Shown: positions 33,648 through 43,152 of the stretch, piece by piece
Layout: each line of letters begins with the position of its first letter
How positions within the stretch are numbered: the first letter of the stretch is position 1
Source of the DNA: Actinoallomurus sp963823735
GTDB lineage: Bacteria; Actinomycetota; Actinomycetes; Streptosporangiales; Streptosporangiaceae
Reading direction: 5' to 3'
Length of the DNA stretch: 64,000 nucleotides
Assembly: GCA_963823735.1 (NCBI GenBank)
Contig: CAWGMO010000001.1
Coordinates: forward strand, 1,860,001 to 1,924,000
The notes under the pieces: model-generated
What the model saw: only the letters and a program-made list of their open reading frames with translations
What the model was told of the DNA's origin: nothing
The model's database searches: none
Translations under genes and position numbers: made by a program

Positions 33648-36397
33648 TTGAGCACCGAGGAAGAGCCCGAGCCGGCTGCCACGCCGGACGAGGAACCGTC
33701 CGGCGGCCAGGAATGGCTCGGCGGATTCTCCGCCGAGCCGATCTATGAGCCGCCGAAGCACTTCGGGTCCGAGCCCACGATCACAGGCTGGTTCGAACAC
33801 CCGGGCGTCCTCCCGGAACGCCCGGCCGAGGAACCCGAGACAGCGCCGATCACCCAAGCCGAACCCGAGCCAGAGCCGATCGCCCAGGCCGAGCCTGAGA
33901 CGCCGCCGATCACTCGGGCCGAGCCTGAAACGGCGCCGATCACTCGGGCCGAGCCCGAAACGGCGCCGATCGCCCAGGCCGAGCCCGAGAGCCGGACCGA
34001 CGAGCCCTCGGAGTCTGACTACCTGGTGGCCGGCGAGGCTGAGCCTGAGCCCGAGCCCGAGCCGGTCGAGGAGGAGCCGGAGTGGGCGCCGTCGGGCGGC
34101 TGGTACACCGGCCCCGAGACCGGGCCGCTCGACCAGGTCCCGGACGACGGTGTCCCCGCCGAGGAACGCGACCCGTTCGAGCAGCCGGCGGCCGGGGAGG
34201 CCGGCTGGGCGGCGGGCGACGGGGCGGACGAGGAGCGTGAGGCGGAGGCGCCGGAGGCCGAGGAGCCGCCGGCGAAGCCCGCGATCGGCTCGGACTGGCC
34301 GCTGCGGTCCGCCTCGCGGCCGCGCGAGGGCTGGCAGGAGGAGCCGTGGACCGGACCGGCCCCTGACCTGCCGGAAGAGTTCGGCACGGCCGCGTACATG
34401 CCACCGGAGGACCCGGCCACGCACGACCGGCCCGCCTACGGCTCACCGGCGGAGCCCGGCCGGCCCGAGGACGAGTCCGGCACGACGGCTTACCCGGCAT
34501 CCGAGGCGCCCGACCGGCCGGTCTACGGCTCGCTCGCGGAGCCCGGCTCGTCGGCGTACCCGCCTTCCGAGGCGCCCGACCGGTCCGCCTACGGGTCACC
34601 GGCGGAGGTCGGACGACCGAGGACGAGTTCGGCTCGTCGGCGTACCCGCCTCCCGACGCGCCCGATCGGCCCGCCTATGGGTCACCGGCGGCTGGCCGAT
34701 CCGAGGACGAGTTCGGCACCGCGGCGCCGCCCGAGGCGCCCGATCGGCCCGTCTACGGGTCGCTGGCGGAGCCTGGGGCGTCGGCTGAACCGCGGTCCGG
34801 GCCGCGTCATGGGCGGCGGGCCGGGGCCGTACGGGACGAGGGCGGTGCCACCAACGCTCTGCCCGCCGCGCGGCCTTCGCGTCGTCGGGCGAAGAAGCGG
34901 TCCGGGGCCGCGACGGTCTTCGCCGTGCTGGCGGCGGTGCTGGGCACGCTGTGGATGGTGTTCGCGTTCGTCGGGCGGCCGGTGCTGCGGTTCCTGCGGC
35001 AGGTGTCCTCGGACGAGACGCGGCCGCGGTGGATGACGCGGCTGCCGGGTAACCGGTTCGCGCTCGCCGCGCTCATCGCCCTGGCGGTCGCGGCGCTGTA
35101 CGGCGTCGCGTCGTTCGCGCGTCCCGCCGCGTCCGAGACCGCGGGGGCGACGCGCGTACCTCCGCCGTCGGCGGCGGCGGTGTGCCCGGATCCCTCCGAG
35201 GCGCGGGTGAGCGCGGTGACGTCGCCCGGCGCGCGCGGCGCGGGCCGGATCGAGGTCGCGGGGGGTCCGCCGGCCACGCTGACGTCACCGGGCACCGCCT
35301 GGTCGGCCATGGCGAAGAAGGGGTCCGGCGCGTGGACGTTCGGCGCGGCGGGTTCGCTGGCGTCCGGGCTGACGGTCGAGCAGACTTCGGGCCACGGCGA
35401 CCTGGCGGGCGTACGGTGTGACGAGCCCGCCGCCGACCAGTGGTTCATGGGCCCCGGGCCCGCGCAGGTACGGGACGTCGCGCTCACGCTGACGAACGCC
35501 GACGACCGTCCCGTCTCGGTCGGCGTCGAGGGCCTGAGCGACGACGGCTCCATCGAGACCGTCGACGGCCACGACATCGCCATCGGCGGCCACACCACCC
35601 GCCTGATCCACGTCGGACAGGAGCCCGACGGCCTCGGTACGGTCGCGGCGGGTGTGAAGCTCATCGCGCTGCACGTCCACGCCATCAACGGGCGGATCGC
35701 GGCGGCCGTACGCGTCGAACGGAAGAAGGGCGCCGACTGGCTGCCCGCGACCCGGCCGGGCACGAGCCTGGTCGTGCCGGGTGTGGCGTCCGGCAAGGGC
35801 GCCCGGCGGCTGCTCGTCGCCGTTCCCGGCCGTGACGAGGCGAGCGTCGAGGTGGAGGTCATGTCCCCGGACGGCACGTCCGTGCCCGCCGGGCAGCGCG
35901 TCCTCCAGGCCGCCGCGCTCGCCGTGACCCCGCTCGACCTGGGGCTGGGCGGCAAGCCCGCCGGTATCCGGCTGGTCTCCGACCACCCGATCGTCGCGGC
36001 GCTCGTCGCGGAGCAGGACACCGACTTCGCGGCCACGGCGGCGGTCCCGCCGCTCGGCGCGGGCGGCCTGGTCGCCGAGAACAAGGACCATTCCACGCTG
36101 TTGCTGACGGCGCCCGGCGACGCCGCCGTCGTACGTGTGACGCAGATCATGGCGCACGGTCCCGCGAGCACCGGTCAGGACGTCCGCGTACCGGCCGGGC
36201 GGACCGTCGAGGTCTCGATGCCGCCTCCGGCGGGCGCGCCCGGCTACGCCCTGAGCGTGGTGCCGAAACCGGGCTCGGGCCCCGTCTACGCGGCGCGTTC
36301 GCTGAAAATCAAGGGCCAGGGGATCACCGTTCTCCCGATCGCGCCGGCGCGTACGACGGTGGTCCTGCCACCCGTCGCGGACGTACCTCTTCCGTAG
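33648..36397 (+). pseudogene. DUF5719-family membrane protein gene with a -1 frameshift (about 915 aa if restored)
   Basis: The first frame (from the TTG at 33648) encodes an acidic Pro/Glu-rich cytoplasmic region with repeats (ITRAEPETAP, then DRPVYGSLAEPG-type units). Near 34608-34618 the reading slips by one base. In the earlier copy of the repeat the bases read GGCCGGCCCGAGG, whereas here they read GGACGACCGAGG, one C fewer. From 34619 another frame continues the same repeats (EDEFGSSAYPPPDAPDRPAY) without a stop into a membrane helix (VFAVLAAVLGTLWMVFAFVG) and the extracytoplasmic DUF5719 domain (to 36397). Either the gene is broken, or there is a sequencing error, or the C-terminal half is translated alone from a start such as GTG 34925. 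Confidence 0.8.
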
Positions 36398-36404
36398 CCT
36401 CTCA

Positions 36405-36428
36405 CCGCCCATCGGGCGGGCCGATTTT
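36405..36428 (+). terminator. Intrinsic terminator after the DUF5719 gene
   Basis: CCGCCC-ATC-GGGCGG hairpin at 36405-36419, followed shortly by TTTT (36425-36428). It lies 8 bases after the stop codon, separating this operon from the polyketide synthase. Confidence 0.6.
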
Positions 36429-36511
36429 CATGAAATGTCGGTATGAGAATCCCGCGCGGCGAATCGCGCTGGACGGTCGTCATGCCGTCGAAGTACTCTG
36501 GCCGCCAGATG

Positions 36512-36539
36512 TTGACAAGATTATTGACTCCGCTATCAA
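36512..36539 (+). promoter_or_regulatory. Promoter of the polyketide synthase gene
   Basis: TTGACA (36512-36517, a perfect -35), 16 bases, TATCAA (36534-36539). It sits in a 290-base AT-enriched gap and predicts a leader of about 140 bases before the ATG at 36689. Confidence 0.5.
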
Positions 36540-36688
36540 TGCGTCGATCGGGCGTCATTCTCCGTAATCTCGGAGATGTGGGCACGCGATTATCTATCAG
36601 CGACGTTCCGGTTACGGGTGGCCTCGTGGGCGTAGGCCGACCTCGTCAAATCGTTCCTAACCCGTTCGCGATAGAGGAAATTTCGCAG

Positions 36689-39600
36689 ATGTTCGACGCT
36701 TCATCCCGGTTTGATTCCGGCTCTTCGGTGGAACTCCCCATCGCCATCGTCGGTATCGGGTGCCGTTTTCCCGGTGGAGTCGACTCCGCGGACGCGTTGT
36801 GGAAAGTACTCGTCGAGGAACGCGATCTCGTGACCGAAGTTCCACCGGACCGGTGGGACGCGAACGCCATCTACGACCCCCAGCCCGGCGTACCCGGCAA
36901 GGTCGCCTCCCGCTGGGGCGCCTTCATCGCCGACGTCGCCGGGTTCGAGCCGGAGTTCTTCGGGCTGACCGACCACGAGGCCGAGCGGATGGACCCGCAG
37001 TCCCGGCTGCTCCTGGAGACCGCCTGCGAGGCCCTGGAGGACGCCGGCCTGCCGCCGCGCGGAATGAGCGGCGCGGCCGTCGGCGTCTTCGCCGGCCACG
37101 TGCAGAACGACTACCTCCACCTGATGAACCTCGACGAGCCCGCCCTGTGGGACGCCCACGGCGTACTGGGCACCGCGCACTCCTCGGCCACCGGCCGCAT
37201 CTCGTACCTCCTCGGCCTGCGCGGCCCCGCCGTGACCCTCGACACCGGCGTCTCCTCGTCCCTGGTCGCGGTCCACCTCGGCTGCCAGTCGCTGCGTACG
37301 GGCGAGGTCGACCTGGCCCTCGCCGGAGGAGTCACCCTGGCCCTGACCCCGGAGAACACCTTCGGCTCGTCGACGATGGGCATGCTGTCGCCCGGCCGCC
37401 ACTGCCGCGCGTTCGACGCCGGCGCGGACGGCACCGTACGCGGCGAGGGCTGCGGCGTCGTCGCGCTGAAACGCCTGCCCGACGCGATCGAGGCCGGCGA
37501 CCGGATACTCGCGGTCCTGCGCGGCACCGGCGTCGGCAACAACGGCGGATCCCCGTACACGATGACCGCCTCGTCCGAAGAGGGGCAGTACCTCCTGCAA
37601 CAGGAGGTCATCACCAAGTCAGGCGTCGACCCGGCACGCGTCGGCCTGGTCGAGGCCCACGGAGCGGGCACCCCGGTCGGCGACCCGATCGAATACGCCG
37701 CCCTGCGAGCCTCGTACGGCGCGGGCGACGAGGGCTGCGCGCTAGGCGCGATCAAAACGAACCTGGGACACTGCGAGACCGCCGCCGGCATCGCCGGCCT
37801 GATCAAGGCGGTGATGGCCGTACGCCACGGCCGGATCCCGGCGAACCTCCACTTCGAGACGTGGAACCCCGAGATCGACCCTGACGGCGCGAGGCTGTTC
37901 GTACCGTCCACCCTGACCGCGTGGCCCGTCACGTCCGGCCCGAGACTCGCCGCCGTGTCCGCCCACAGCATGACGGGCACCAACGCACACGTCATCGTCG
38001 AACAGGCCCCACCGCCCGCCGCCCGGGCGTCGGGCGGCGGCGCGTCGGGGCCGTCCCCGCTTTCGGCCGGGTCCGAGGAGGCGCTCGCGGATGCCTCCGT
38101 GGACAGGTACGGCGCGGTGCGGTTGTACCCGCTTTCGGCGGGGTCGGAGGAGGCGCTCGCCGACGCCGCCGGGCGGGTCGCGGACTGGCTCGGTGGCGAG
38201 GGTGCCGCGGTCTCGCTGAGAGACGTCGGGTTCACGCTCGCGCACCGTAGAGAACGGCGCTCGCATCGTGCGGTGGTGTCCGCCGGTTCACGAGACGAGC
38301 TGGCCGACCGGCTCCGCAGGCTCTCCGAACGCGACCCGGACGCGCTGACCTGGACCGGAACCGGCGCCCGCCACGACAGCGGTCCCGTCTGGGTGTTCTC
38401 CGGCGAGGGCTCGGAATGGGCGGGCATGGGCCGCGCCCTCCTGCGCACCGAGCCTGCCTTCGCCGCGGTCGTCGACGAACTGGAGCCGATGATCGCCGAC
38501 GGGTGCGGCCTCTCGCTCCGCGCCGAGCTGGAGTCCGACGAGGCAGTGACCGGTACGGCGCGTGTCGTTCCGGTGCTGTTCGCCGTGCAGGTGGCGCTCG
38601 CAGCGGCGTGGCGCGCTCGCGGCGCCGAACCCGCCGCGGTGATCGGGTCCTCGACCGGCGAGGTGGCCGCCGCCGTCGTCGCGGGAGCGCTCCCGCTCGC
38701 CGCCGGGGCCGAGGTCGTCTGCCGCTGGTCGGCGGTCCTCGGCCAGGCGGACGGCACGGGCGCCACGGCGACCGTACGCCTCGGCGCCGCCCAGGTCGCG
38801 GCACAGCTGGCCGCCGGAAGCGTCGACGACGCCGCCGTCGCGGCCTTACTGTCACCTTCCTCAACGATCATCGCCGGCGAGGCGGGCCGCGTGCACGCCC
38901 TGGTCTCGGCCTGGCAGGCCAACGACGTCCCGGCGAGCGCGCGAACGGTCGACGTGGCCCTGAACAGCCCACAGACCGCATCGCTCCCCACCGCCCCAGC
39001 GGCCGACCGAGCGCGTACGCCGGACGGCCCGCAGAGTGCGTCGCTCCCCACCGCGTCGGCGAGCGACCACGCGCGTACGTCGGACGTGGCGCCGCACGGC
39101 TCGCAGGCCGCGTCGCCCTCCGCCGCTCCGGCGGACGGCCCCGCACGTACGTCGGACGTGGCGCCGCGCGGCTCGCAGGCCGCGTCGCCCCCCGCCGCCT
39201 CGGCGGGCGGAGCCACGCCGATGCCAGACGTCACCTTCTACGGCACGGTGCTCGATGACCCGCGCGCCACGCCCGCCTTCGACGACACCTACTGGGACGA
39301 CGGCCTGCGCAGGCCGGTGCGGTTCGGTGCGGCGTGTGCGGCGGCGTTGGCCGATGGGCATCGGACGTTCGTTGAGGTGTCGCCTGGTTCGCCGCTTTCG
39401 CTCGCGATCGAGGAGAACGCCGCGCATGCCGGGCGTGAGGCGGTCGTGTTGTCCACGCTCGGGCGGGACGACGAATCCGGTCTCGCCGCGCGGGTCGCGG
39501 CGGCTTACTGCGCCGGTGTGCCGCTCTCTTGGCGTGAGCATGACGGAGGTGTCCTCGTGGACGTCCCGCGTCCGCCTTGGGCGCATCGTCCGCTTTGGCT

Positions 39601-42600
39601 GCCGGAGTATCTCCGTAAGAAGCGTGGCCGCGACGGGGGGCGTCCGCTGCTCGGGGTGCACGTGCGCCTGCCCGACGCGCCCGATGAGGACGTCTGGCAG
39701 GCCGACGTCGGTACCGGGGCCTGGCCGTGGCTGCGTGACCACCGGGTTCACGGGCATGTCGCGATGCCTGCCGCCGGGTACGCCGAGATGGCGCTCGCCG
39801 TGGGCGCCGACCTGTTCGGGGAGGTCGCGTCGTGTGAGGTCGGTGACCTCACCGTGCACGCGCCGCTGTTCCTGGAGGAGCGGACCGTTCTGACGACGCG
39901 CGGCGTACGCGTGTCGCCGGACACCGTGAGCGTGGAGTTCCTCGCCGGGGCCGACGGGCAGGCGTCGCGGGTCGCGCGTGCCGTCGTCAGCCGTGTGCCG
40001 GCGCAGCCCGTCGTACGCGTCCGTGTGCCCGGTGAGTGGGGTTCGGGCGCCGCCGCGGTGTACGAGAGTCTCTGGCGCCGCAACGTCCAGTACGGCCCGT
40101 GCTTCTCCGCCCTGAACGACGTGAGCGCCGGTGGGAACGGCGTGGTCGTCGCACGTGTCGCGTTGCCCGCCGGGCTGCGGGCCGGCGCGGGCGCCTTCCG
40201 TGCCCATCCCGTTCTCCTCGACGCGTGCGTGCAGGCCATGTCCGCGCACCCCGGCATCGGCGGGCAGGACACCACGCTGCTGCCGGTGTACATCGGGTCG
40301 CTGCGCAGGCTCGGCGACCCGAACCACGCGACCTGGTGCGAGGTGCGCGTCCACGAGGCCGGTGAGAGCGCCGCGCGCGCCGACGCGCGGCTGCTCACGT
40401 GTGACGGCATCGTCGTCGCGGAGCTGCGGGACGTCCGGCTCGGCACGTCGGGCCGCGACTCGTACGCCGCGCGCGCCGGCCACCGGATGCTCGCCATCGA
40501 GTGGGACGAGGCGCCGCACCCCGGCCTGCCCGCGACCGCCGGAGGGTCCTGGCTGGTCCTGGCCGAGCAGGACGACCAGGTCGCCGACGCGCTGGCGGGC
40601 GCCCTCGGGTCCGCGCTGCTGGCAGCGCCGCTGTCCTACCCCGAGACGGGCGCGCGCGCCGTCGAACGGCACCTGACCGACGCCCACAGCCGCGTCGTCA
40701 TGCTCTGCCCGGCCCCGGTACCCGGCGCGGGCGCCGACAGCGTCGAGCGCGCCCGCGACCGCGTACGCCGCCTGACCGACCTCGTACGCACGCTGTCGGA
40801 GATCGAGGGCCGTCCGCGCCTGTACGTCATCACGCGGGAGGCGTCCACCGCGCCCGGCACCCCGGACCCCAACGTCGAGCAGGCGCCGCTGCGCGCGGTC
40901 TGCCGGGTGGCGGGCGCCGAGCACCCCGGCCTGCGGATCACCCACGTCGACGTCGACGCGGACGGCGGCGAGCCCGGAGACCTCGCCGTCGAGCTGCTGG
41001 CCGACTCCCCGGAGGACGAGGTCGCGTGGCGCGCGGGCCGGAGGTACGCCGCGCGGCTGCGCCGCGTGCCGCTGCGCGAGGACGAGCGCCGCACGACCGC
41101 TCTAAGGTGCGGCGAGGACGGCTTCGCGCTCGCCGTACGCCGGCCCGGTGACCTCGGCTCGCTGGAGCTGCGCACCGCGCCGCGCCGTGCCCCCGGGCCC
41201 GGCGAGGTCGAGATCCGGGTGCATGCGGCCGGCCTGACCTTCCGCGACGTCCTGGGCGCGCTGGACACCGGCGCGGCCGAGGGGCCGCTGCTCGGGTTCG
41301 ACTGCGCCGGCGAGGTCGTCGCGGCGGGCGACGGCGTCGAGGGCCTGGCGCCGGGCGACCGCGTGGCCGCGTTCACGCCGGGCGCGATGGCCTCCTTCGT
41401 GACGGTGTCCGCCACCGCCGCCTTCGCGATCCCGCCCGCGCTCGCGTACGAGGAGGCCGCCACCATCCCGGCGTCCTTCCTCCTCGCCGCGCACGCCGTA
41501 CGCCACCACGCGCGGCTCCAGCCCGGCGAGCGCCTCCTCGTTCACTCCGCGACCGGCGGTGTCGGCATGGCGGTGATCGCCCTCGCCCGCGCCGCCGGCG
41601 CGCGGATCCACGCCACGGCGGGCACCGAGGCGCGCCGTGACCTGCTGCGCGGCATGGGCGTCGAGCACGTCTACGACTCGCGGACCCTGGAGTTCGCCGA
41701 GCAGGTGCGCTCCGACACGGGTGGCGAGGGCGTCGACGTCGTCGTGAACCCGATCGAGGGGCCCGCCCTGCGCGCCGGCCTCGAACTCCTGCGCCCCGGC
41801 GGGCGGTTCGTCCACATCGGCGGCCCGTCGGGCGGCATGCTCGGGCTCGCGCCGTTCCGGCGCAACGTCACGTTCGCCGGGATCGACCTGGCCACCAGCG
41901 CCGAGGGCCTGCCTCCGGCGACGCGGCTGCTGCGGGAGATCGGCGAGGACGTCGCGGCGGGGCGGATCCACCCGCTGCCGCACACCGCGTACCCGGTCGG
42001 CGCGGCGGCCCCGGCCTTCGAGGCGATGTCCGCGAGCCATCACATCGGCAAACTGGTGATCGTCTTCCCGCAGGACGGCGTGGTCCAGGCGGTCGTGCCG
42101 CCCGCCCAGGTGCCGGTCGTACGGGGAGACGGCGCGTACCTGATCACCGGCGGGCTCGGCGACCTCGGGCTGCGGCTCGCGAGCCACCTCGCCGGGTACG
42201 GCGCCGGCCGGATCGTCCTGAACGACCGCGACGTCCCCGGCGACGAGGCGGCCGAGACCATCGCCGGGCTGCGCGCCGCCGGCACCGAGATCGAGGTCGT
42301 CCCCGGCGACCTGGCCGACCGTGACACGCCGCCGCGCCTGATCGAGGCCGCCACCGCCACCGGCCTGCCGCTGCGCGGCGTGGCGCACGCCGCCGCCGTG
42401 ATCGAACGCGCCGACATCGCACGCATCGACGACGACCTGCTGGAACGCGTGTGGGCGCCCAAGGCCCTGGGCGCCTGGCACCTGCTGGCCGCCCTGGACG
42501 ACCACCGGCTCGACTGGTGGCTGTCGTTCTCGTCGGCCGCGTCCCTGATCGGCAGCCCCGGCCAGGGCGCGTACGCCGCCGCCAACGGCTGGCTCGACGC

Positions 42601-43147
42601 GTTCACCGACCACTGCCGAGCCCGCGGAGTCCCGGCCCAGAGCGTCAACTGGGGCGCCTGGACGAGCGAGCCCGCACCCGGCGACCACGGCATGATCACG
42701 TCCTCGGAGGGCCTGGCCACCATCGACCTGGTCCTGCGCCACGACCGCGCCCAGACGGCGTACCTCCCGGTGGACGAGTCGCGCGTACTGATCGGCGACC
42801 GGGCCCGTACGACGCCGTTCTTCGCGGCCCTGACCCGCCAGAGCCGCCTCCCGGACGCCCAGGGCGGCGACGACGCCCTCCGGATCGACCTGCGGGCCAC
42901 GGACCCGACGACACGCCATCTCCGCATCACCGAGTACATCGTCGACCGCACCAGCGCCATCCTGCGCTGCGACCGCGCCAACCTGGACCCCGACAGCCCA
43001 CTGGCGGACTCCGGCCTCGACTCGCTGATGTCCATGCGCCTGAGAACGGGCATCGAACGCGACCTGGGCATCCGTGTGGAGTCCAAGACGGTCTGGGAGA
43101 ACCCGACCCCAGCGGCCCTCGCCGCCCACCTGGCCGAACGGCTGTAG
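36689..43147 (+). CDS. Mas-like single-module type I polyketide synthase with degenerate KS and AT active sites (2152 aa)
   Basis: Domain order is KS (about 17-440), AT (565-880), DH (955-1240), ER (1490-1795), KR (1810-2000), ACP (2075-2150), as in mycobacterial Mas/Pks5-type enzymes; KR motifs such as GVAHAAAVIERADI and WAPKALGAWHLL also fit that group. The KS active-site cysteine is Val188 (DTGVSSS for DTACSSS), while His324 and His361 remain. In AT, Ser655 remains (GSSTG for GHSxG), but the carboxylate-binding Arg is Trp680 and the catalytic His is Asn759 (VALNSPQ). A repeat-rich insert of about 80 residues follows. DH His1018/Asp1178, the ER nucleotide motif (about 1618-1628), KR Tyr1962 and ACP Ser2112 are intact. 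ATG at 36689 has GAGGA upstream; 82 codons further upstream look non-coding. There is no thioesterase and no PPTase beside it. Confidence 0.93.
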   Translation: MFDASSRFDSGSSVELPIAIVGIGCRFPGGVDSADALWKVLVEERDLVTEVPPDRWDANAIYDPQPGVPGKVASRWGAFIADVAGFEPEFFGLTDHEAERMDPQSRLLLETACEALEDAGLPPRGMSGAAVGVFAGHVQNDYLHLMNLDEPALWDAHGVLGTAHSSATGRISYLLGLRGPAVTLDTGVSSSLVAVHLGCQSLRTGEVDLALAGGVTLALTPENTFGSSTMGMLSPGRHCRAFDAGADGTVRGEGCGVVALKRLPDAIEAGDRILAVLRGTGVGNNGGSPYTMTASSEEGQYLLQQEVITKSGVDPARVGLVEAHGAGTPVGDPIEYAALRASYGAGDEGCALGAIKTNLGHCETAAGIAGLIKAVMAVRHGRIPANLHFETWNPEIDPDGARLFVPSTLTAWPVTSGPRLAAVSAHSMTGTNAHVIVEQAPPPAARASGGGASGPSPLSAGSEEALADASVDRYGAVRLYPLSAGSEEALADAAGRVADWLGGEGAAVSLRDVGFTLAHRRERRSHRAVVSAGSRDELADRLRRLSERDPDALTWTGTGARHDSGPVWVFSGEGSEWAGMGRALLRTEPAFAAVVDELEPMIADGCGLSLRAELESDEAVTGTARVVPVLFAVQVALAAAWRARGAEPAAVIGSSTGEVAAAVVAGALPLAAGAEVVCRWSAVLGQADGTGATATVRLGAAQVAAQLAAGSVDDAAVAALLSPSSTIIAGEAGRVHALVSAWQANDVPASARTVDVALNSPQTASLPTAPAADRARTPDGPQSASLPTASASDHARTSDVAPHGSQAASPSAAPADGPARTSDVAPRGSQAASPPAASAGGATPMPDVTFYGTVLDDPRATPAFDDTYWDDGLRRPVRFGAACAAALADGHRTFVEVSPGSPLSLAIEENAAHAGREAVVLSTLGRDDESGLAARVAAAYCAGVPLSWREHDGGVLVDVPRPPWAHRPLWLPEYLRKKRGRDGGRPLLGVHVRLPDAPDEDVWQADVGTGAWPWLRDHRVHGHVAMPAAGYAEMALAVGADLFGEVASCEVGDLTVHAPLFLEERTVLTTRGVRVSPDTVSVEFLAGADGQASRVARAVVSRVPAQPVVRVRVPGEWGSGAAAVYESLWRRNVQYGPCFSALNDVSAGGNGVVVARVALPAGLRAGAGAFRAHPVLLDACVQAMSAHPGIGGQDTTLLPVYIGSLRRLGDPNHATWCEVRVHEAGESAARADARLLTCDGIVVAELRDVRLGTSGRDSYAARAGHRMLAIEWDEAPHPGLPATAGGSWLVLAEQDDQVADALAGALGSALLAAPLSYPETGARAVERHLTDAHSRVVMLCPAPVPGAGADSVERARDRVRRLTDLVRTLSEIEGRPRLYVITREASTAPGTPDPNVEQAPLRAVCRVAGAEHPGLRITHVDVDADGGEPGDLAVELLADSPEDEVAWRAGRRYAARLRRVPLREDERRTTALRCGEDGFALAVRRPGDLGSLELRTAPRRAPGPGEVEIRVHAAGLTFRDVLGALDTGAAEGPLLGFDCAGEVVAAGDGVEGLAPGDRVAAFTPGAMASFVTVSATAAFAIPPALAYEEAATIPASFLLAAHAVRHHARLQPGERLLVHSATGGVGMAVIALARAAGARIHATAGTEARRDLLRGMGVEHVYDSRTLEFAEQVRSDTGGEGVDVVVNPIEGPALRAGLELLRPGGRFVHIGGPSGGMLGLAPFRRNVTFAGIDLATSAEGLPPATRLLREIGEDVAAGRIHPLPHTAYPVGAAAPAFEAMSASHHIGKLVIVFPQDGVVQAVVPPAQVPVVRGDGAYLITGGLGDLGLRLASHLAGYGAGRIVLNDRDVPGDEAAETIAGLRAAGTEIEVVPGDLADRDTPPRLIEAATATGLPLRGVAHAAAVIERADIARIDDDLLERVWAPKALGAWHLLAALDDHRLDWWLSFSSAASLIGSPGQGAYAAANGWLDAFTDHCRARGVPAQSVNWGAWTSEPAPGDHGMITSSEGLATIDLVLRHDRAQTAYLPVDESRVLIGDRARTTPFFAALTRQSRLPDAQGGDDALRIDLRATDPTTRHLRITEYIVDRTSAILRCDRANLDPDSPLADSGLDSLMSMRLRTGIERDLGIRVESKTVWENPTPAALAAHLAERL

Positions 43148-43152
43148 GCGCC

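Noticed and set aside
36443..36688. Upstream extension of the PKS by 82 codons
   Set aside because: The stretch is AT-richer, has no KS-docking character and contains the promoter; a ribosome binding site precedes ATG 36689.
37241..37261. Reading the KS as a KSQ loading domain
   Set aside because: KSQ has glutamine in place of the cysteine; here the codon is GTC (valine), so KSQ chemistry cannot be assumed.
38861..43129. Long open frames on the minus strand through the PKS (694 and 675 codons)
   Set aside because: They are antisense shadows caused by extreme third-position GC; their translations are Arg/Gly/Val-rich without any domain, while the plus strand has clear PKS motifs.
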